This document shows positions 17,496 through 27,161 of a stretch of 64,000 nucleotides of DNA, piece by piece. The notes under the pieces were generated by a model, which did not search any database, was not told where the DNA came from, and worked only from the letters and a program-made list of their open reading frames with translations. The number at the start of each line of letters is the position of its first letter. The stretch's first letter is position 1. The stretch comes from a virus. The stretch covers positions 62,001 to 126,000 of the IMG/VR virus record IMGVR_UViG_3300032753_000003; one strand, written 5' to 3'. The position numbers and the translations under genes were made by a program.

Positions 17496-18028
17496 TGCTT
17501 TGGCTATTATCCTTACATGAAGTGCAGTTCCTGTTGGCAATTTGGTTAATTCAGTTGATGTATGCCGCTGTTGTAACTGTAGGATGCAAATGGAATTGGA
17601 AATCCAAAGCTATAGCTATACCTATTTTATTTGCCGCTTGCTATCAAACCATAATGGTAAGTAACAGTCTATTGGGAACTCCCAAATTTACCAACGATGA
17701 AATTACTGGAACGCTAGCTGGATATGCTGAATTTAAAAATGGGGATCAAAAGGAATTAGCAGTTCTGCTAATTACCAAAACTGGTCCTATCATGTTTGCA
17801 GTACCGTATGATCCAAAGTCTGAGACAGACCTAAGGCAAGCTATGAATCAATTAGCTACCACAGGAAAACCCACGTTGGTTAGAAAGAAATCCAATAATC
17901 AGCTGCAGAATGCAAAACAAACTAATAAGAACGGCAAAGAAGGTCAAGGCAATCAAGTTTCTGGGAATTTAGAATTGTATGATTTCACAGACCAATTGCT
18001 AGTTCCTAAAGGCCAGAAGGATCAATAA
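17495..18028 (+). CDS. membrane protein of the TolQ-like module
   Basis: 177 residues with two N-terminal membrane segments (about 10-32 and 40-60) and a soluble C-terminal domain ending in a Lys/Asn/Gln-rich low-complexity tail. The start overlaps the previous stop by one base. Function unknown, but conserved order suggests it works with the two genes upstream. Its 3' end overlaps the convergent HtrA-like gene. Confidence 0.55.
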   Translation: MLWLLSLHEVQFLLAIWLIQLMYAAVVTVGCKWNWKSKAIAIPILFAACYQTIMVSNSLLGTPKFTNDEITGTLAGYAEFKNGDQKELAVLLITKTGPIMFAVPYDPKSETDLRQAMNQLATTGKPTLVRKKSNNQLQNAKQTNKNGKEGQGNQVSGNLELYDFTDQLLVPKGQKDQ

Positions 18029-19061
18029 CCTTAAATGTAAACACCTTGTGTTCGCCATCGCGCAATACACTGAGTTCTACGGTATCGCCTGGTTTGGTTA
18101 ATTGCGTCTCGTAAATTAACTCTTCTGGTAATTTTACATCTACCCACTGTCGATTTGATGCAGGAGTTCTTATTGCAATTATTTCATCATTTGGTAGTAA
18201 CCCTGCAGCCACAGCCGGGCTATTTTTAGATACAGCTGAAACAGCAATATGATGCTGATCTTTACTGGGACCTAATAGCAACCCTATCTTACCAACTTTG
18301 ATCTTGCCGCCATCTAATAGGTCATTTACTACCTTCTTGGCATAATCGCTTGGTATAATAAGGCCAAAATATCCTTCTCTACCAAAAATAGCTGTGTTAA
18401 TACCTATCACATTTCCTCTGCTATCAAATAGAGGTCCTCCACTGTTGCCCGGATATATCGGAGTTGTGGTCTGCATATAATATTCAGGACTGTCATCATC
18501 ATGTCTAAGCTTATTGCTAATGATGCCCTGTGCTACAGTCCAAGATAGTCCATACGGGTGTCCTATGCTCCATACTATGTCGCCAACATTCAACGCTCTA
18601 CTACTACCCCACGACAATATAGTTGGATGCTCAACTGCCACAAAGTCATCCCATTCATCAATCTTTATTACAGCAATGTCTGCGTTTGCATCAGTTGCTA
18701 TAACAGTCGCGTTATAGGGTTTCATATCATCATAACCAATTACCTTTATCTTGCGGTCTTTACCTGCAATAACATGATTGTTGGTAACGATTATGTTCGG
18801 AGCTATTATAAATCCAGTACCCAAACTGGAATGATGGTCGGGATCATTATCTTTATCATTATTATGATCTTTATCGGCATCTGGTTTTATGGGTTCTTCT
18901 TTTTTAGGCGTGGGAACCGCTGGTAATTTATCATCAGTATTTGGTGGAAGATTACTCACCAAAACTACACTTGAAAGCCGTTGATTGCTCATGGTGCTTA
19001 TCGTGTCAGAGCATGAAACTAGAGACAAGCAAGCTAGCATCATTGTGATAAATTTAATCAT
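18006..19061 (-). CDS. HtrA/DegP-like trypsin-fold serine protease, lipoprotein
   Basis: 351 residues. The N terminus is a lipoprotein signal with lipobox LVSC (Cys17), so the mature protein is membrane-tethered outside the cytoplasm. A Pro/Asp/His-rich linker follows. The catalytic triad is visible: His96 (TNNHVIAG), Asp128 (NADIAVI) and Ser207 (GNSGGPL). A PDZ-like domain spans about 255-351. HtrA proteases cut misfolded envelope proteins. Phage copies are unusual. A perfect TATAAATA late box lies four bases before the ATG; no ribosome site. Confidence 0.9.
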   Translation of the reverse strand: MIKFITMMLACLSLVSCSDTISTMSNQRLSSVVLVSNLPPNTDDKLPAVPTPKKEEPIKPDADKDHNNDKDNDPDHHSSLGTGFIIAPNIIVTNNHVIAGKDRKIKVIGYDDMKPYNATVIATDANADIAVIKIDEWDDFVAVEHPTILSWGSSRALNVGDIVWSIGHPYGLSWTVAQGIISNKLRHDDDSPEYYMQTTTPIYPGNSGGPLFDSRGNVIGINTAIFGREGYFGLIIPSDYAKKVVNDLLDGGKIKVGKIGLLLGPSKDQHHIAVSAVSKNSPAVAAGLLPNDEIIAIRTPASNRQWVDVKLPEELIYETQLTKPGDTVELSVLRDGEHKVFTFKVIDPSGL

Positions 19062-19065
19062 ACTT

Positions 19066-19073
19066 TATTTATA
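19066..19073 (-). promoter_or_regulatory. late promoter TATAAATA, 4 nt before ATG
   Basis: Identical to the T4 late-promoter -10 consensus; followed by AAGT and the ATG of the HtrA-like gene. Confidence 0.65.
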
Positions 19074-19091
19074 ATAGTAGATATCTATTGG

Positions 19092-19119
19092 TTGACTTAA
19101 ATCTGTGCGATGTTATTAT
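19092..19119 (+). promoter_or_regulatory. early-type promoter
   Basis: TTGACT, 16-base spacer, GATGTTATTAT. Its position shows that the ATG at 19118 cannot be the start of the gene that follows. Confidence 0.75.
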
Positions 19120-19153
19120 GGCTAATCATAAACGCACTGAGATAGGATGTGAT

Positions 19154-19816
19154 ATGAAATATGGAGCATTTCGCCGGCGTATTAGGCACAATACTGCAGT
19201 GTTGAAGAAGGCACTTGATCAGCGAGAAAAGTTGATCACCATCCTACCCAACCTATATACAATGACAACTGGTCCGGGAGAGTTGCACAGTTCGGTAATG
19301 ATCCGTAATGCTCATGATATATTGCCTTCTGCGTTTATTGGCGCACTAGCCAGCATCAATGCTAACGGTACTGATGCCTATCAGATCACACCCAATGACG
19401 AAGAAATTCAAATTGAACTTAAGACCAGTGAGATTGATAGCAGAAAGGTTTGGAAAGGTGTAAGAGGCGGACTGTATACCGGAAAATGCAACTCGAAAGC
19501 CAGCAAAGTTGCAGTTACCAGTCATCTTAATGCATCATATCAGTTTGATTCAGAAGCTATTAAAAATGAAAAGAGAGTCAAAACTGTACTCATAGTCTGC
19601 GATACTGCTAGTGAAATTGATACCTATTTTGATGCATGGGAAATTGACGGCAATATTCTAGTTGACGAATATCTACACAACAAGACCACTGCTGCAATTA
19701 AATTGGGTAGCTTTATGCTACACGGCAAGCGAGCCAAAACAGTAGTAGATCTAGAAGGCATTGACACATGGAAGAAGCGCGTTGGTGCCAATGCCCCTAT
19801 CAAGTATCCAGTCTAA
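19154..19816 (+). CDS. putative PD-(D/E)XK nuclease
   Basis: 220 residues from the ATG at 19154; in-frame ATGs upstream lie within the promoter. GTDAYQITPNDEEIQIELK gives Asp74, Glu88 and Lys90 in the D...E-x-K arrangement of restriction-endonuclease folds, and the flanking strand-helix pattern fits. Such an early phage nuclease could degrade host DNA or act in repair. Confidence is moderate because only the active-site motif was used. Confidence 0.6.
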   Translation: MKYGAFRRRIRHNTAVLKKALDQREKLITILPNLYTMTTGPGELHSSVMIRNAHDILPSAFIGALASINANGTDAYQITPNDEEIQIELKTSEIDSRKVWKGVRGGLYTGKCNSKASKVAVTSHLNASYQFDSEAIKNEKRVKTVLIVCDTASEIDTYFDAWEIDGNILVDEYLHNKTTAAIKLGSFMLHGKRAKTVVDLEGIDTWKKRVGANAPIKYPV

Positions 19817-19821
19817 TTAAA

Positions 19822-20631
19822 TCAACGACGAGGAAGTGACCTGCTTGGGCGCCTAACTGGCTCCTGAGCGGGAGCTTTATTACCTATCTGAGGTGTAGCA
19901 CCTATGCTATCGGCTTCAGGCCAACAATATATGTAATCCCCAAACTGATCTTTAACGATCTTGAATCTAATACCGCCAACCACATAGTGTTTGACGTCTG
20001 CCCTGTATCCGGGTATAGTTGCTCCAAAATCTATGCTGGCTGTGTCAACCGGACGACCGTGCTCAACTACCCAATTTGCAACTGATCGAACTTCGCGGGT
20101 GGTGTTAGGACCCTGTCCGCCAACATTGCCTATCATCACAATATCCTCAGTAGGTGTACGAGTAAATGCGCGGAACAATGCCTTACCTAGTGTAAGTATA
20201 GCTCTTGACATGTTACCAGGTAAGTTGGCCACGGTATGCCAAGTTGGATTTACAGCATGTGGATCAGTCATAGCTATCTCTCTGCTGATTACTGCTGGTA
20301 AATGTTCCGGTGTAATGCGTTGTGTAGAAGGTAGGTTATCAGTCGGTTCATCTACACCCGTATCATCTACAGGCACATTGATTCTGCTCATCATGTCTCT
20401 CATTGCATCAGTAGGTGACATCTTTGCAGTTGCCTTTGCTGTATCTGCAGCACTGCCTATCTTCATATGAGGTACTTCTGCAGCACCTGCAGATGGTTTC
20501 AGTGAGCTGCTCTTAGTATCAGTGCTCAACTCTCCGCCAGCGGGCTCATCAAAGATGTTATCCCAATCGATACCAGTCTTGTCTTTGACATCGGTTGGTT
20601 TTTCAGCTTCATTTTGTATATCGTTTGCCAT
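19822..20631 (-). CDS. hypothetical protein with acidic disordered N terminus
   Basis: 269 residues. The first 100 are acidic, Pro/Thr/Ser-rich and probably disordered; the rest looks folded (TRTPTEDIVMIGNVGGQG, GIRFKIVKDQFGDYIYCWPEAD) and the tail is PRRPSRSLPRR. A GGAGATC site precedes the ATG and a GATAAATA box lies about 32 bases upstream, so it is probably a late or virion-associated protein. No family recognised. Confidence 0.6.
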   Translation of the reverse strand: MANDIQNEAEKPTDVKDKTGIDWDNIFDEPAGGELSTDTKSSSLKPSAGAAEVPHMKIGSAADTAKATAKMSPTDAMRDMMSRINVPVDDTGVDEPTDNLPSTQRITPEHLPAVISREIAMTDPHAVNPTWHTVANLPGNMSRAILTLGKALFRAFTRTPTEDIVMIGNVGGQGPNTTREVRSVANWVVEHGRPVDTASIDFGATIPGYRADVKHYVVGGIRFKIVKDQFGDYIYCWPEADSIGATPQIGNKAPAQEPVRRPSRSLPRR

Positions 20632-20690
20632 TTTGATCTCCGCGGCGAATGTCTCGTTAGATTATTTATCTATTCATTGCTGTAAAATAA

Positions 20691-20720
20691 TTGCAAATAT
20701 ATCGGCTAAAAGTTTATAAT
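20691..20720 (+). promoter_or_regulatory. putative promoter of the radical SAM operon
   Basis: TTGCAA and TATAAT with an 18-base spacer, about 30 bases before the first radical SAM gene. Confidence 0.5.
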
Positions 20721-20748
20721 TAAACTATTATAGTCTATAAGGTTTATC

Positions 20749-21705
20749 ATGATTGATCATCAATACATTCGCTTAGAACATTCTAATCCAGATAGCAAAA
20801 ATTGGTTTGTAGTTAACTGGTGTCTCGGTAACACTTGTAATTTCTCTTGTAGTTATTGCCCGTCTGGATTACACGATGGTTCAACCAAATGGCCCGAACC
20901 AGACACCATAAAGAATTTTATAGATAAGGTAAAACTAACACACAACGACAAGAACATTTATTTTGAGTTTACAGGAGGCGAAGTAACTGTTTACAAGCAT
21001 TTTATCGACATATGCAAATATTGTACTGAACTTGGCATTAAGGTTGGTATGATATCAAATGGCTCTAGAACTCTGCGTTATTGGGAACAAAACAAACATT
21101 TCTTTGATCATGTTTGCCTCAGTTTTCATCCTGAGTTTACTGACAAAGATCATTTTGTAGAAGTAGTTAAGATATTACACAACGAGTTGCGAGTACATGT
21201 TAACATCATGATGAGTCCATCTAAGTTTGATTATTGTTATGATGTAGCAAACACTGTAAAAGATTTAGGTAATATCAGCATGGCATTACAACCTCTAATA
21301 CATGACTTTGGAGATAAACTCTTTGACTATACACCAGAGCAGAAAGATATATTAACAAACCAATATAAATTAATAATCAGACATATTAAGTTTACTAAAA
21401 GTTTTCAATTCTACCGCGGCGCAATGAAAAAAGTAAATTCAGATGGAACCTCAGAGGTTCAACCCGCACATAAATTCATATCAACTAATACAAACGATTG
21501 GTCTGGATGGAATTGTTATGCCGGAGTTGAACAGTTAATAGTAGATATGGACGGTAGTGTACATCGAGGTTGGTGCAAAGTAGGGAAACCAATAGGTCGC
21601 ATAACAGATAATGATCTCCAGCTACCAACGAATCCAATACTTTGCGACAAGACCATGTGTCATTGTAACTATGATATCATGAGTACCAAGGAAAAAATTA
21701 TATGA
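20749..21705 (+). CDS. radical SAM/twitch-domain protein (first of operon)
   Basis: 318 residues. CNFSCSYC with Cys30, Cys34 and Cys37 binds the catalytic 4Fe-4S cluster; FTGGEVTV and SNGSRTLRYW follow. The C terminus has GWNCYAGVEQLIVDMDG, GWCKVG and CHCN, a twitch/SPASM-like auxiliary cluster site. It is a close relative of the protein at 757. The stop overlaps the next start (ATGA), so it heads an operon of four radical SAM genes reaching 26630. Substrate unknown. Confidence 0.9.
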   Translation: MIDHQYIRLEHSNPDSKNWFVVNWCLGNTCNFSCSYCPSGLHDGSTKWPEPDTIKNFIDKVKLTHNDKNIYFEFTGGEVTVYKHFIDICKYCTELGIKVGMISNGSRTLRYWEQNKHFFDHVCLSFHPEFTDKDHFVEVVKILHNELRVHVNIMMSPSKFDYCYDVANTVKDLGNISMALQPLIHDFGDKLFDYTPEQKDILTNQYKLIIRHIKFTKSFQFYRGAMKKVNSDGTSEVQPAHKFISTNTNDWSGWNCYAGVEQLIVDMDGSVHRGWCKVGKPIGRITDNDLQLPTNPILCDKTMCHCNYDIMSTKEKII

Positions 21706-22970
21706 GACAATTAATTTCGCTAGATGAGTCTAATACCAATAAACAAGTTAGGCATTACGACAAAGACGGATATTACATAAGACTAAGTGTAGATGAAACC
21801 ATAGCAAATAATCTCAACGAATGGCAAGGATGGCATTGCAGTGCCGGTATAAGTGGTTTATACATAGATTATGATGGTAATGTATGGACATGCAATACCG
21901 CTGGATCAAAACTTGATAGGTTTAATAGTACTGAATGGGAAAAAACTTTTAAACCATATATTGACCCATTTGGTCCAAATATACCGCTCGAATGGCAAGG
22001 CGATGGCAAAAAATGGTTAAATCTTCTCAAAAAGTTTAACGCACGTGATATTGCATTTGCAAAATTAGTACCTGCAACAAAAGAAAATAAAGAAAAGTAT
22101 CCTGGGTTTTTAGGAAATATCAAAGAAGGTTTTGAATTACCAACTACTTGGTTTAAATGCCCTTGGCAAGCATGCGGGTGCGGCGCAGATGTATTTCTAG
22201 CTAAATCAAAATCAAAACCAACCCAAGATAATTTACCTGTATTTTTTAAAGGGGATCTGGGGCAAGCTGAAACTAAAAATAAATTAGTAAAAGATATTCC
22301 AAAAGAGGACATCATAGGAATTGAAATAAATTTTCATAAACCCTATCAAATATTGTGGGATTTAGGTAGGCGATGCAATTATGACTGTTCTTATTGTTGG
22401 TCGGGCGTACACAATCGAGACGGTGCTCATTTAACCCTAGACGAAATGGTTAATACAGCAGATAAGATAATTGCCAAATGGTCAAAAGGAGAATCAATAA
22501 GGTGGAACTTTGGCGGCGGCGAACCTACACTAAATCCAAACTTCTTAGATTTTTTGAAATACCTAAAATCTAAAAACCAATGGGTATTGGTAACCACCAA
22601 CGGCAGCAGACCCAATACATATTGGAGCAAGGCTGTTGAATATGTCAACAGCATAAATCTCAGTGTTCATTTTGAATTTGCTGATGAAAATAAAATGTTG
22701 CTCAATATAAAAGCAATATGCGAACATTTCGATCAGCATGATGACGATCATTGGCTAGAAATAAAATTAATGGCGCCGCCTGCATATGTTGAACAAGCAG
22801 TTAATTTTAAAAAGACAATATTATCAAAAACTGATATATTAAATACCGGAGCTAATGGTCGTTTAAAAGGTACTGTTAGTATTGTTCCTATCAGAGGCAT
22901 TGACGATAGTAGTCATATTATTGACTACAACAACACACAACTCGAACTATTGAAGAGTCAAGATACATGA
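21702..22970 (+). CDS. radical SAM protein with N-terminal twitch-like region
   Basis: 422 residues with an inverted domain order. Residues 40-165 hold an auxiliary-cluster type set (GWHCSAG Cys46, WTCNTAG Cys64, FKCPWQACGCGAD Cys153/158/160). The radical SAM motif CNYDCSYC comes later (Cys225, Cys229, Cys232), with GGGEPT and TTNGSRP after it, and no C-terminal cluster follows. It may be a fusion of the missing end of one enzyme to the start of another, or a genuinely permuted enzyme. Overlaps both neighbours by ATGA. Confidence 0.88.
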   Translation: MRQLISLDESNTNKQVRHYDKDGYYIRLSVDETIANNLNEWQGWHCSAGISGLYIDYDGNVWTCNTAGSKLDRFNSTEWEKTFKPYIDPFGPNIPLEWQGDGKKWLNLLKKFNARDIAFAKLVPATKENKEKYPGFLGNIKEGFELPTTWFKCPWQACGCGADVFLAKSKSKPTQDNLPVFFKGDLGQAETKNKLVKDIPKEDIIGIEINFHKPYQILWDLGRRCNYDCSYCWSGVHNRDGAHLTLDEMVNTADKIIAKWSKGESIRWNFGGGEPTLNPNFLDFLKYLKSKNQWVLVTTNGSRPNTYWSKAVEYVNSINLSVHFEFADENKMLLNIKAICEHFDQHDDDHWLEIKLMAPPAYVEQAVNFKKTILSKTDILNTGANGRLKGTVSIVPIRGIDDSSHIIDYNNTQLELLKSQDT

Positions 22971-25291
22971 ACCAATCAGAATTAGATAAAATCTATTTAG
23001 AAAAATTAAAATCTTGTGAAAATTATATTGAGCGAATATCGTTACTCAACAACAGCGATTGTCCTCTATGGTTGATTGAATTATATTGCACTGCTGACAT
23101 AGAGTTTGATGTTGCAAAAGCCGCAGCGCTGGATCCAAGAGCCTTACATTCCTGGGTTATGGTTGCAATCAACAGATTTCCAAACCTCAATAACGACAAC
23201 TTTTGGAAAACTAAAAAAAATCGTTTAGAAGTATATAATCGACTTCTCGAAATAAAACAGCTTGAAGACGAAGCAGGCCCAAACATGTCTGGTGATCGAG
23301 ATCAGATTATCATGGAACATATAAAGAAAGTAGATGATATTAAAAAGACCATTGGACATGCAGAAGCGCATCTTGGTACTTTCGAATTAAAAAATGATTT
23401 AACATTAGTAAATTCAGATATACCTTGGGCCGAAACTGATAAATTTAGAATAGCTTTGGTAATGGCACCTGCATGGGGTATTTTATTTCCCCCGTATAAC
23501 ATAGCAAAATTAACTGGGCTTTTGAGAAATGATGGTTACAGTGTTAAAGTATATGACCTCAATATAGAATCATATTATCATTTGTTAAAGCAAACCAATC
23601 AAGATTTTTGGAGATCTGAAAAATATTTTCTTTGGGTAAATGAACAAAATTTTGAAAAATATATTTTACCTTATTTAGAGTCACTTTTTTTTGAAACTAT
23701 AAAAAACATTGTCAGTTCAAACCCAAAAGTCATTGGATTTAGTGTATACAATACCAATTTATATGCAACATGGTATTTGATTAAAGAAATTAGACTAGCA
23801 TTGCCCGATGTATGTATAATAGTAGGTGGTCCTGAAATCGCTACAATGCCGGGGTCAATGGCGCGTTCATTGGTTAATTATATATTTGTGGGCGAAGCTG
23901 AAGAAAATCTATTAAATGTATTAAAAGAAATAGCTGATCAAACAACTTATCCGATAGATAAAACTATTGGGTCTACTGCAAGCCGACTCAATTTAGATCA
24001 GTTTCCCTATCCCGACTATACTGATTATAATTTAAATAATTATTTGCATCAGGACGGCGTTAGCATAGAAACGTCTCGAGGATGTGTTGCACAATGCAGT
24101 TTTTGCGCAGAAACATATTTTTGGAAATTTCGCAGTATGTCACCCGAAAGAGTAGTTGATGAGATAGAATATCAACTAAACAAACACGGTATAAAAAGAT
24201 TTTGGTTTGTTGATAGTTTGGTTAATGGAAATCTTAAAAATTTCTCAAAGGTAGTAGATTTGATAATAGAAAGAAATTTAAAGATTGACTGGAATAGCTA
24301 TGCTCGATGTGATGGTAGAATGACTGCAGATTTCTTAAAACGTGTAAATCAAAGCGGATGTACTTGTTTAAGTTTTGGTGTAGAGTCTGGCAGTCAAAAA
24401 GTACTAAATGATATGCGTAAAAAAATAGAAATTTGGGAAATAGAAAACAATCTTAGAGACGGACACAACGCTGGCATGTTTAATCATGTCAATTGGATTG
24501 TGGGATTTCCCACAGAAGAACCAATTGATTGGTTACATAGTCTGCAATTGCTCTATAATTGCAAGGATTGGATAAGCTCAATAAGTCCCGGCTTCACCGC
24601 TGGACCTGCCGAATCTAGTCATACACATACACATTGGCAACTGTATGATATACAATGGAAAGAAAAACCCTGGGACAATAAATTTTTAGACTCTTGGTAT
24701 ACTGGTGATTATAACAATACAAAATTACATAGATTTATAAGACTTAAATTAACACATGTCTGGTTAGAACTAATTGAAAACCATACTTCGGGTATCATTG
24801 TAGATGGCCAAAAAGATGAAAGAATTAAAGACTTTTTTACATTTTCAGTTTCAAAACCTACGTCGGTCGTTTACATACCATGTGAAAATTTTGTCAAGTT
24901 AGATAGGGTATCTAATGATACTTTTAGCAAGAAGATTATGAATGAGTATTTTGCATTCCTTTACGCATTATACATATACTTTGGTGAATGTGAGTTTGAA
25001 TTTACTTGCGATAAAAATAGAGATTTAACTGTGTTTGGTAATTATCTAGCATCAGTATATAACTGTAACCTAAAATTCAAAATTGATTCAAACGGAAATT
25101 ATAAAATTAATATCAAACACAACCTAATACATGACACAGACGATGATAGACTCAAACAAATATATGCTATCGAAAGAGAAAGAAAAGATATGAGTTTTAA
25201 TGATTCATATTTTCATGTAGGTAATATTAACGATTGGAAAACAACTATAAATCAAACTAAAGAAACTATACACGCTGCATATAGAAAATAA
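22967..25291 (+). CDS. cobalamin-binding-domain radical SAM protein
   Basis: 774 residues. Residues 1-150 are a helical extension. About 158-330 form a Rossmann-like B12-binding domain (RIALVMAPAWGILFPPYNIAKLTGLL, VGGPEIATMPG, FVGEAEENL). The radical SAM motif SRGCVAQCSFCAE has Cys373, Cys377 and Cys380, then a TIM-barrel half with FVDSLVNGN and SFGVESGSQ. Class B enzymes of this type methylate or otherwise modify unactivated carbons. The DxHxxG cobalamin ligand motif is not evident, as in many family members. Third gene of the operon. Confidence 0.88.
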   Translation: MNQSELDKIYLEKLKSCENYIERISLLNNSDCPLWLIELYCTADIEFDVAKAAALDPRALHSWVMVAINRFPNLNNDNFWKTKKNRLEVYNRLLEIKQLEDEAGPNMSGDRDQIIMEHIKKVDDIKKTIGHAEAHLGTFELKNDLTLVNSDIPWAETDKFRIALVMAPAWGILFPPYNIAKLTGLLRNDGYSVKVYDLNIESYYHLLKQTNQDFWRSEKYFLWVNEQNFEKYILPYLESLFFETIKNIVSSNPKVIGFSVYNTNLYATWYLIKEIRLALPDVCIIVGGPEIATMPGSMARSLVNYIFVGEAEENLLNVLKEIADQTTYPIDKTIGSTASRLNLDQFPYPDYTDYNLNNYLHQDGVSIETSRGCVAQCSFCAETYFWKFRSMSPERVVDEIEYQLNKHGIKRFWFVDSLVNGNLKNFSKVVDLIIERNLKIDWNSYARCDGRMTADFLKRVNQSGCTCLSFGVESGSQKVLNDMRKKIEIWEIENNLRDGHNAGMFNHVNWIVGFPTEEPIDWLHSLQLLYNCKDWISSISPGFTAGPAESSHTHTHWQLYDIQWKEKPWDNKFLDSWYTGDYNNTKLHRFIRLKLTHVWLELIENHTSGIIVDGQKDERIKDFFTFSVSKPTSVVYIPCENFVKLDRVSNDTFSKKIMNEYFAFLYALYIYFGECEFEFTCDKNRDLTVFGNYLASVYNCNLKFKIDSNGNYKINIKHNLIHDTDDDRLKQIYAIERERKDMSFNDSYFHVGNINDWKTTINQTKETIHAAYRK

Positions 25292-25316
25292 ATCAAACAA
25301 CAGGTTGAGATAATAT

Positions 25317-26630
25317 ATGACTAATACTATTTGTTCGTTACCGTGGCACCATCTTTCATTACAACAAAACGGAGATTATAGAATCTGTTGCCAGATGATA
25401 CATCATCCTTTTGGAAAATTAAATACTGATAACAACGATTATTTGAATATTAAAAACACCAGCATGAATGATGTTAGAAACCATGAGATATTGAAAGAAC
25501 TTAGAAAAAGCATGTTGAATGGAGAACAACACAGTTTGTGCAATTTGTGTTGGACGGAGGAAGCAAGCGGGTTAAATTCGAAAAGAATTTTTATGAATAA
25601 TCAAATACCGAGCGATCATATACAATATATGATCAATAATACTGATCAAGATGGATAAATAGATCCAAATTTATTTCCAATTAGTTATTATGATATAAGA
25701 TTTGGAAATCTCTGTAATCTAAAATGCAGAAGTTGCAGTGCAAGTGATAGCTCGCTGTGGTATGAAGACCATGAGAAGTTAACTGGTTCAAATAATTTTT
25801 GGTTTTATGGTAGAGAAAATTACTATAAAATAATCAATAACAACAATACCTATGATGTAAATTTTGATGATTTCAAATGGTATGAAGATGAAAACTTTTG
25901 GAATGAATTTAAATCAAATATACATAATACAGAAATTGTTTATATAACAGGTGGCGAACCAACAATAAACAAAGCACATTTTAGATTGTTAGATTTGTGC
26001 ATATCAGAAGGTGCTGCACATAATATCAAACTTGAATATAATTCAAATATGTTTGCTGTACCTGATAAACTTTATAACCTATGGAAAAATTTTAAACATG
26101 TATCTATTGGGTGCAGCATCGATGGTAAAGACAAAATGGCAAATTATCTCAGACCGCCAAGCACCTGGGATAGATTAGAAAAAAATCTAAATAAATTAGA
26201 TTCAAGTGATAATCAAAATATAACTGCCGCTATAAGCACCACAGTGAGCGTGTATAATGTTTTACATTTTTTAGATTTCACTGATTGGCTATTGTCTAAG
26301 GAATATAAAATTATAGGGAATATACCAGTATTTCATATGTTAGACGGTCCGCATCGTTATAGCGTACAGGTGCTACCAAAAGACGTAAAAAAGAAAATCA
26401 CTAAAACTTATGAAAATTACTACAATCGAGTAAAAAGTAAATTTGGTATTACAATATCTAGAGAAATTGAAAGCACGTACTCTGGTATTATCAACTATAT
26501 GAACTTAGAGGATAAATCCAACCTATTACCTAAACTAGCAGATTCAACCTATCGTTTGGATGCAATAAGAAATCAACAACTAGCAGATGTAATTCCTTGG
26601 TTAGATGAAATACTAAAAAATTTTGTATAA
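25317..26630 (+). pseudogene. twitch-type radical SAM protein with in-frame TAA
   Basis: The N-terminal part (CSLPWHHLSLQQNGDYRICCQ ... LCNLCW) and the part after the TAA at 25656-25658 (YYDIRFGNLCNLKCRSC, TGGEPTINK, SIDGKDKMANYLRP) are in one frame and together make one enzyme of about 437 residues, like the protein at 48647. The Cys-rich N-terminal twitch region precedes the CxxxCxxC radical SAM core. Only one codon is damaged. It may be a recent nonsense mutation, sequencing error or read-through. Confidence 0.8.
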
Positions 26631-26637
26631 TACGTGG

Positions 26638-26666
26638 TTGACCTCTTAACATTCAGATGCTAGTGT
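26638..26666 (+). promoter_or_regulatory. early-type promoter
   Basis: TTGACC, 17-base spacer, AGATGCTAGTGT, upstream of the short gene at 26691. Confidence 0.65.
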
Positions 26667-26690
26667 TCATCATAGTTAAGAGGACAGCAC

Positions 26691-26789
26691 ATGAAGTTCG
26701 ATGTACCGTTGATTATATACGAGCATCCTACTAAGGAATATTGGAAAAGCATGTATTCCAATGCCTTCCAAGCAAAAGAGGCTGCGTGA
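26691..26789 (+). CDS. micro-protein
   Basis: 32 residues from an ATG after AGAGGACAGC, just below an early promoter. It ends KEYWKSMYSNAFQAKEAA. It may be a small regulator or the remnant of a longer gene, since 26805 follows closely. Confidence 0.4.
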   Translation: MKFDVPLIIYEHPTKEYWKSMYSNAFQAKEAA

Positions 26790-26804
26790 AGTAGAACTGA
26801 TCCC

Positions 26805-27107
26805 ATGCACGAAACTGATGAAGAGCGAATCCGTCGTCTCATAAAATATGTTAAAAGCCAGTCTGTCAACTTTGATAGGAGGAAAAACGACATTCTAGCT
26901 GCTAAAAAGTGGTGTTTGGAAAACGTAGGCGAACAGCGAAGCCAGCATCCAATTTGGGAGGCAGCAGAAGGGTGGCTGGATTTCTTTGAGGGCGACTGGG
27001 CTGTAGATTCATATTACTACCTCGAACCCAATCAAAATAATATTGCATCATTTTGGTTTTCTCGTACAGAAGATCGCGTGCAGTTTCAGTTGATATGGGG
27101 TAGTTGA
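26805..27107 (+). CDS. small hypothetical protein (FxLxW family)
   Basis: 100 residues. The C terminus SFWFSRTEDRVQFQLIWGS repeats the signature of the proteins at 1, 216 and 460. An N-terminal helix (DEERIRRLIKYVKSQ) is basic. It directly follows the radical SAM operon, as the first family members surround the radical SAM gene at 757. Confidence 0.6.
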   Translation: MHETDEERIRRLIKYVKSQSVNFDRRKNDILAAKKWCLENVGEQRSQHPIWEAAEGWLDFFEGDWAVDSYYYLEPNQNNIASFWFSRTEDRVQFQLIWGS

Positions 27108-27161
27108 CATTGCTTCATATTAAAATTATCATTAATTCTAACAGTAGAGAGGTAATATCAA

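Noticed and set aside
16385-18028. Zorya-type anti-phage motor
   Set aside because: There is a MotA/TolQ-like protein and a membrane partner, but no OmpA-type peptidoglycan-binding domain and no ZorC/D-type or ZorE nuclease genes beside them.
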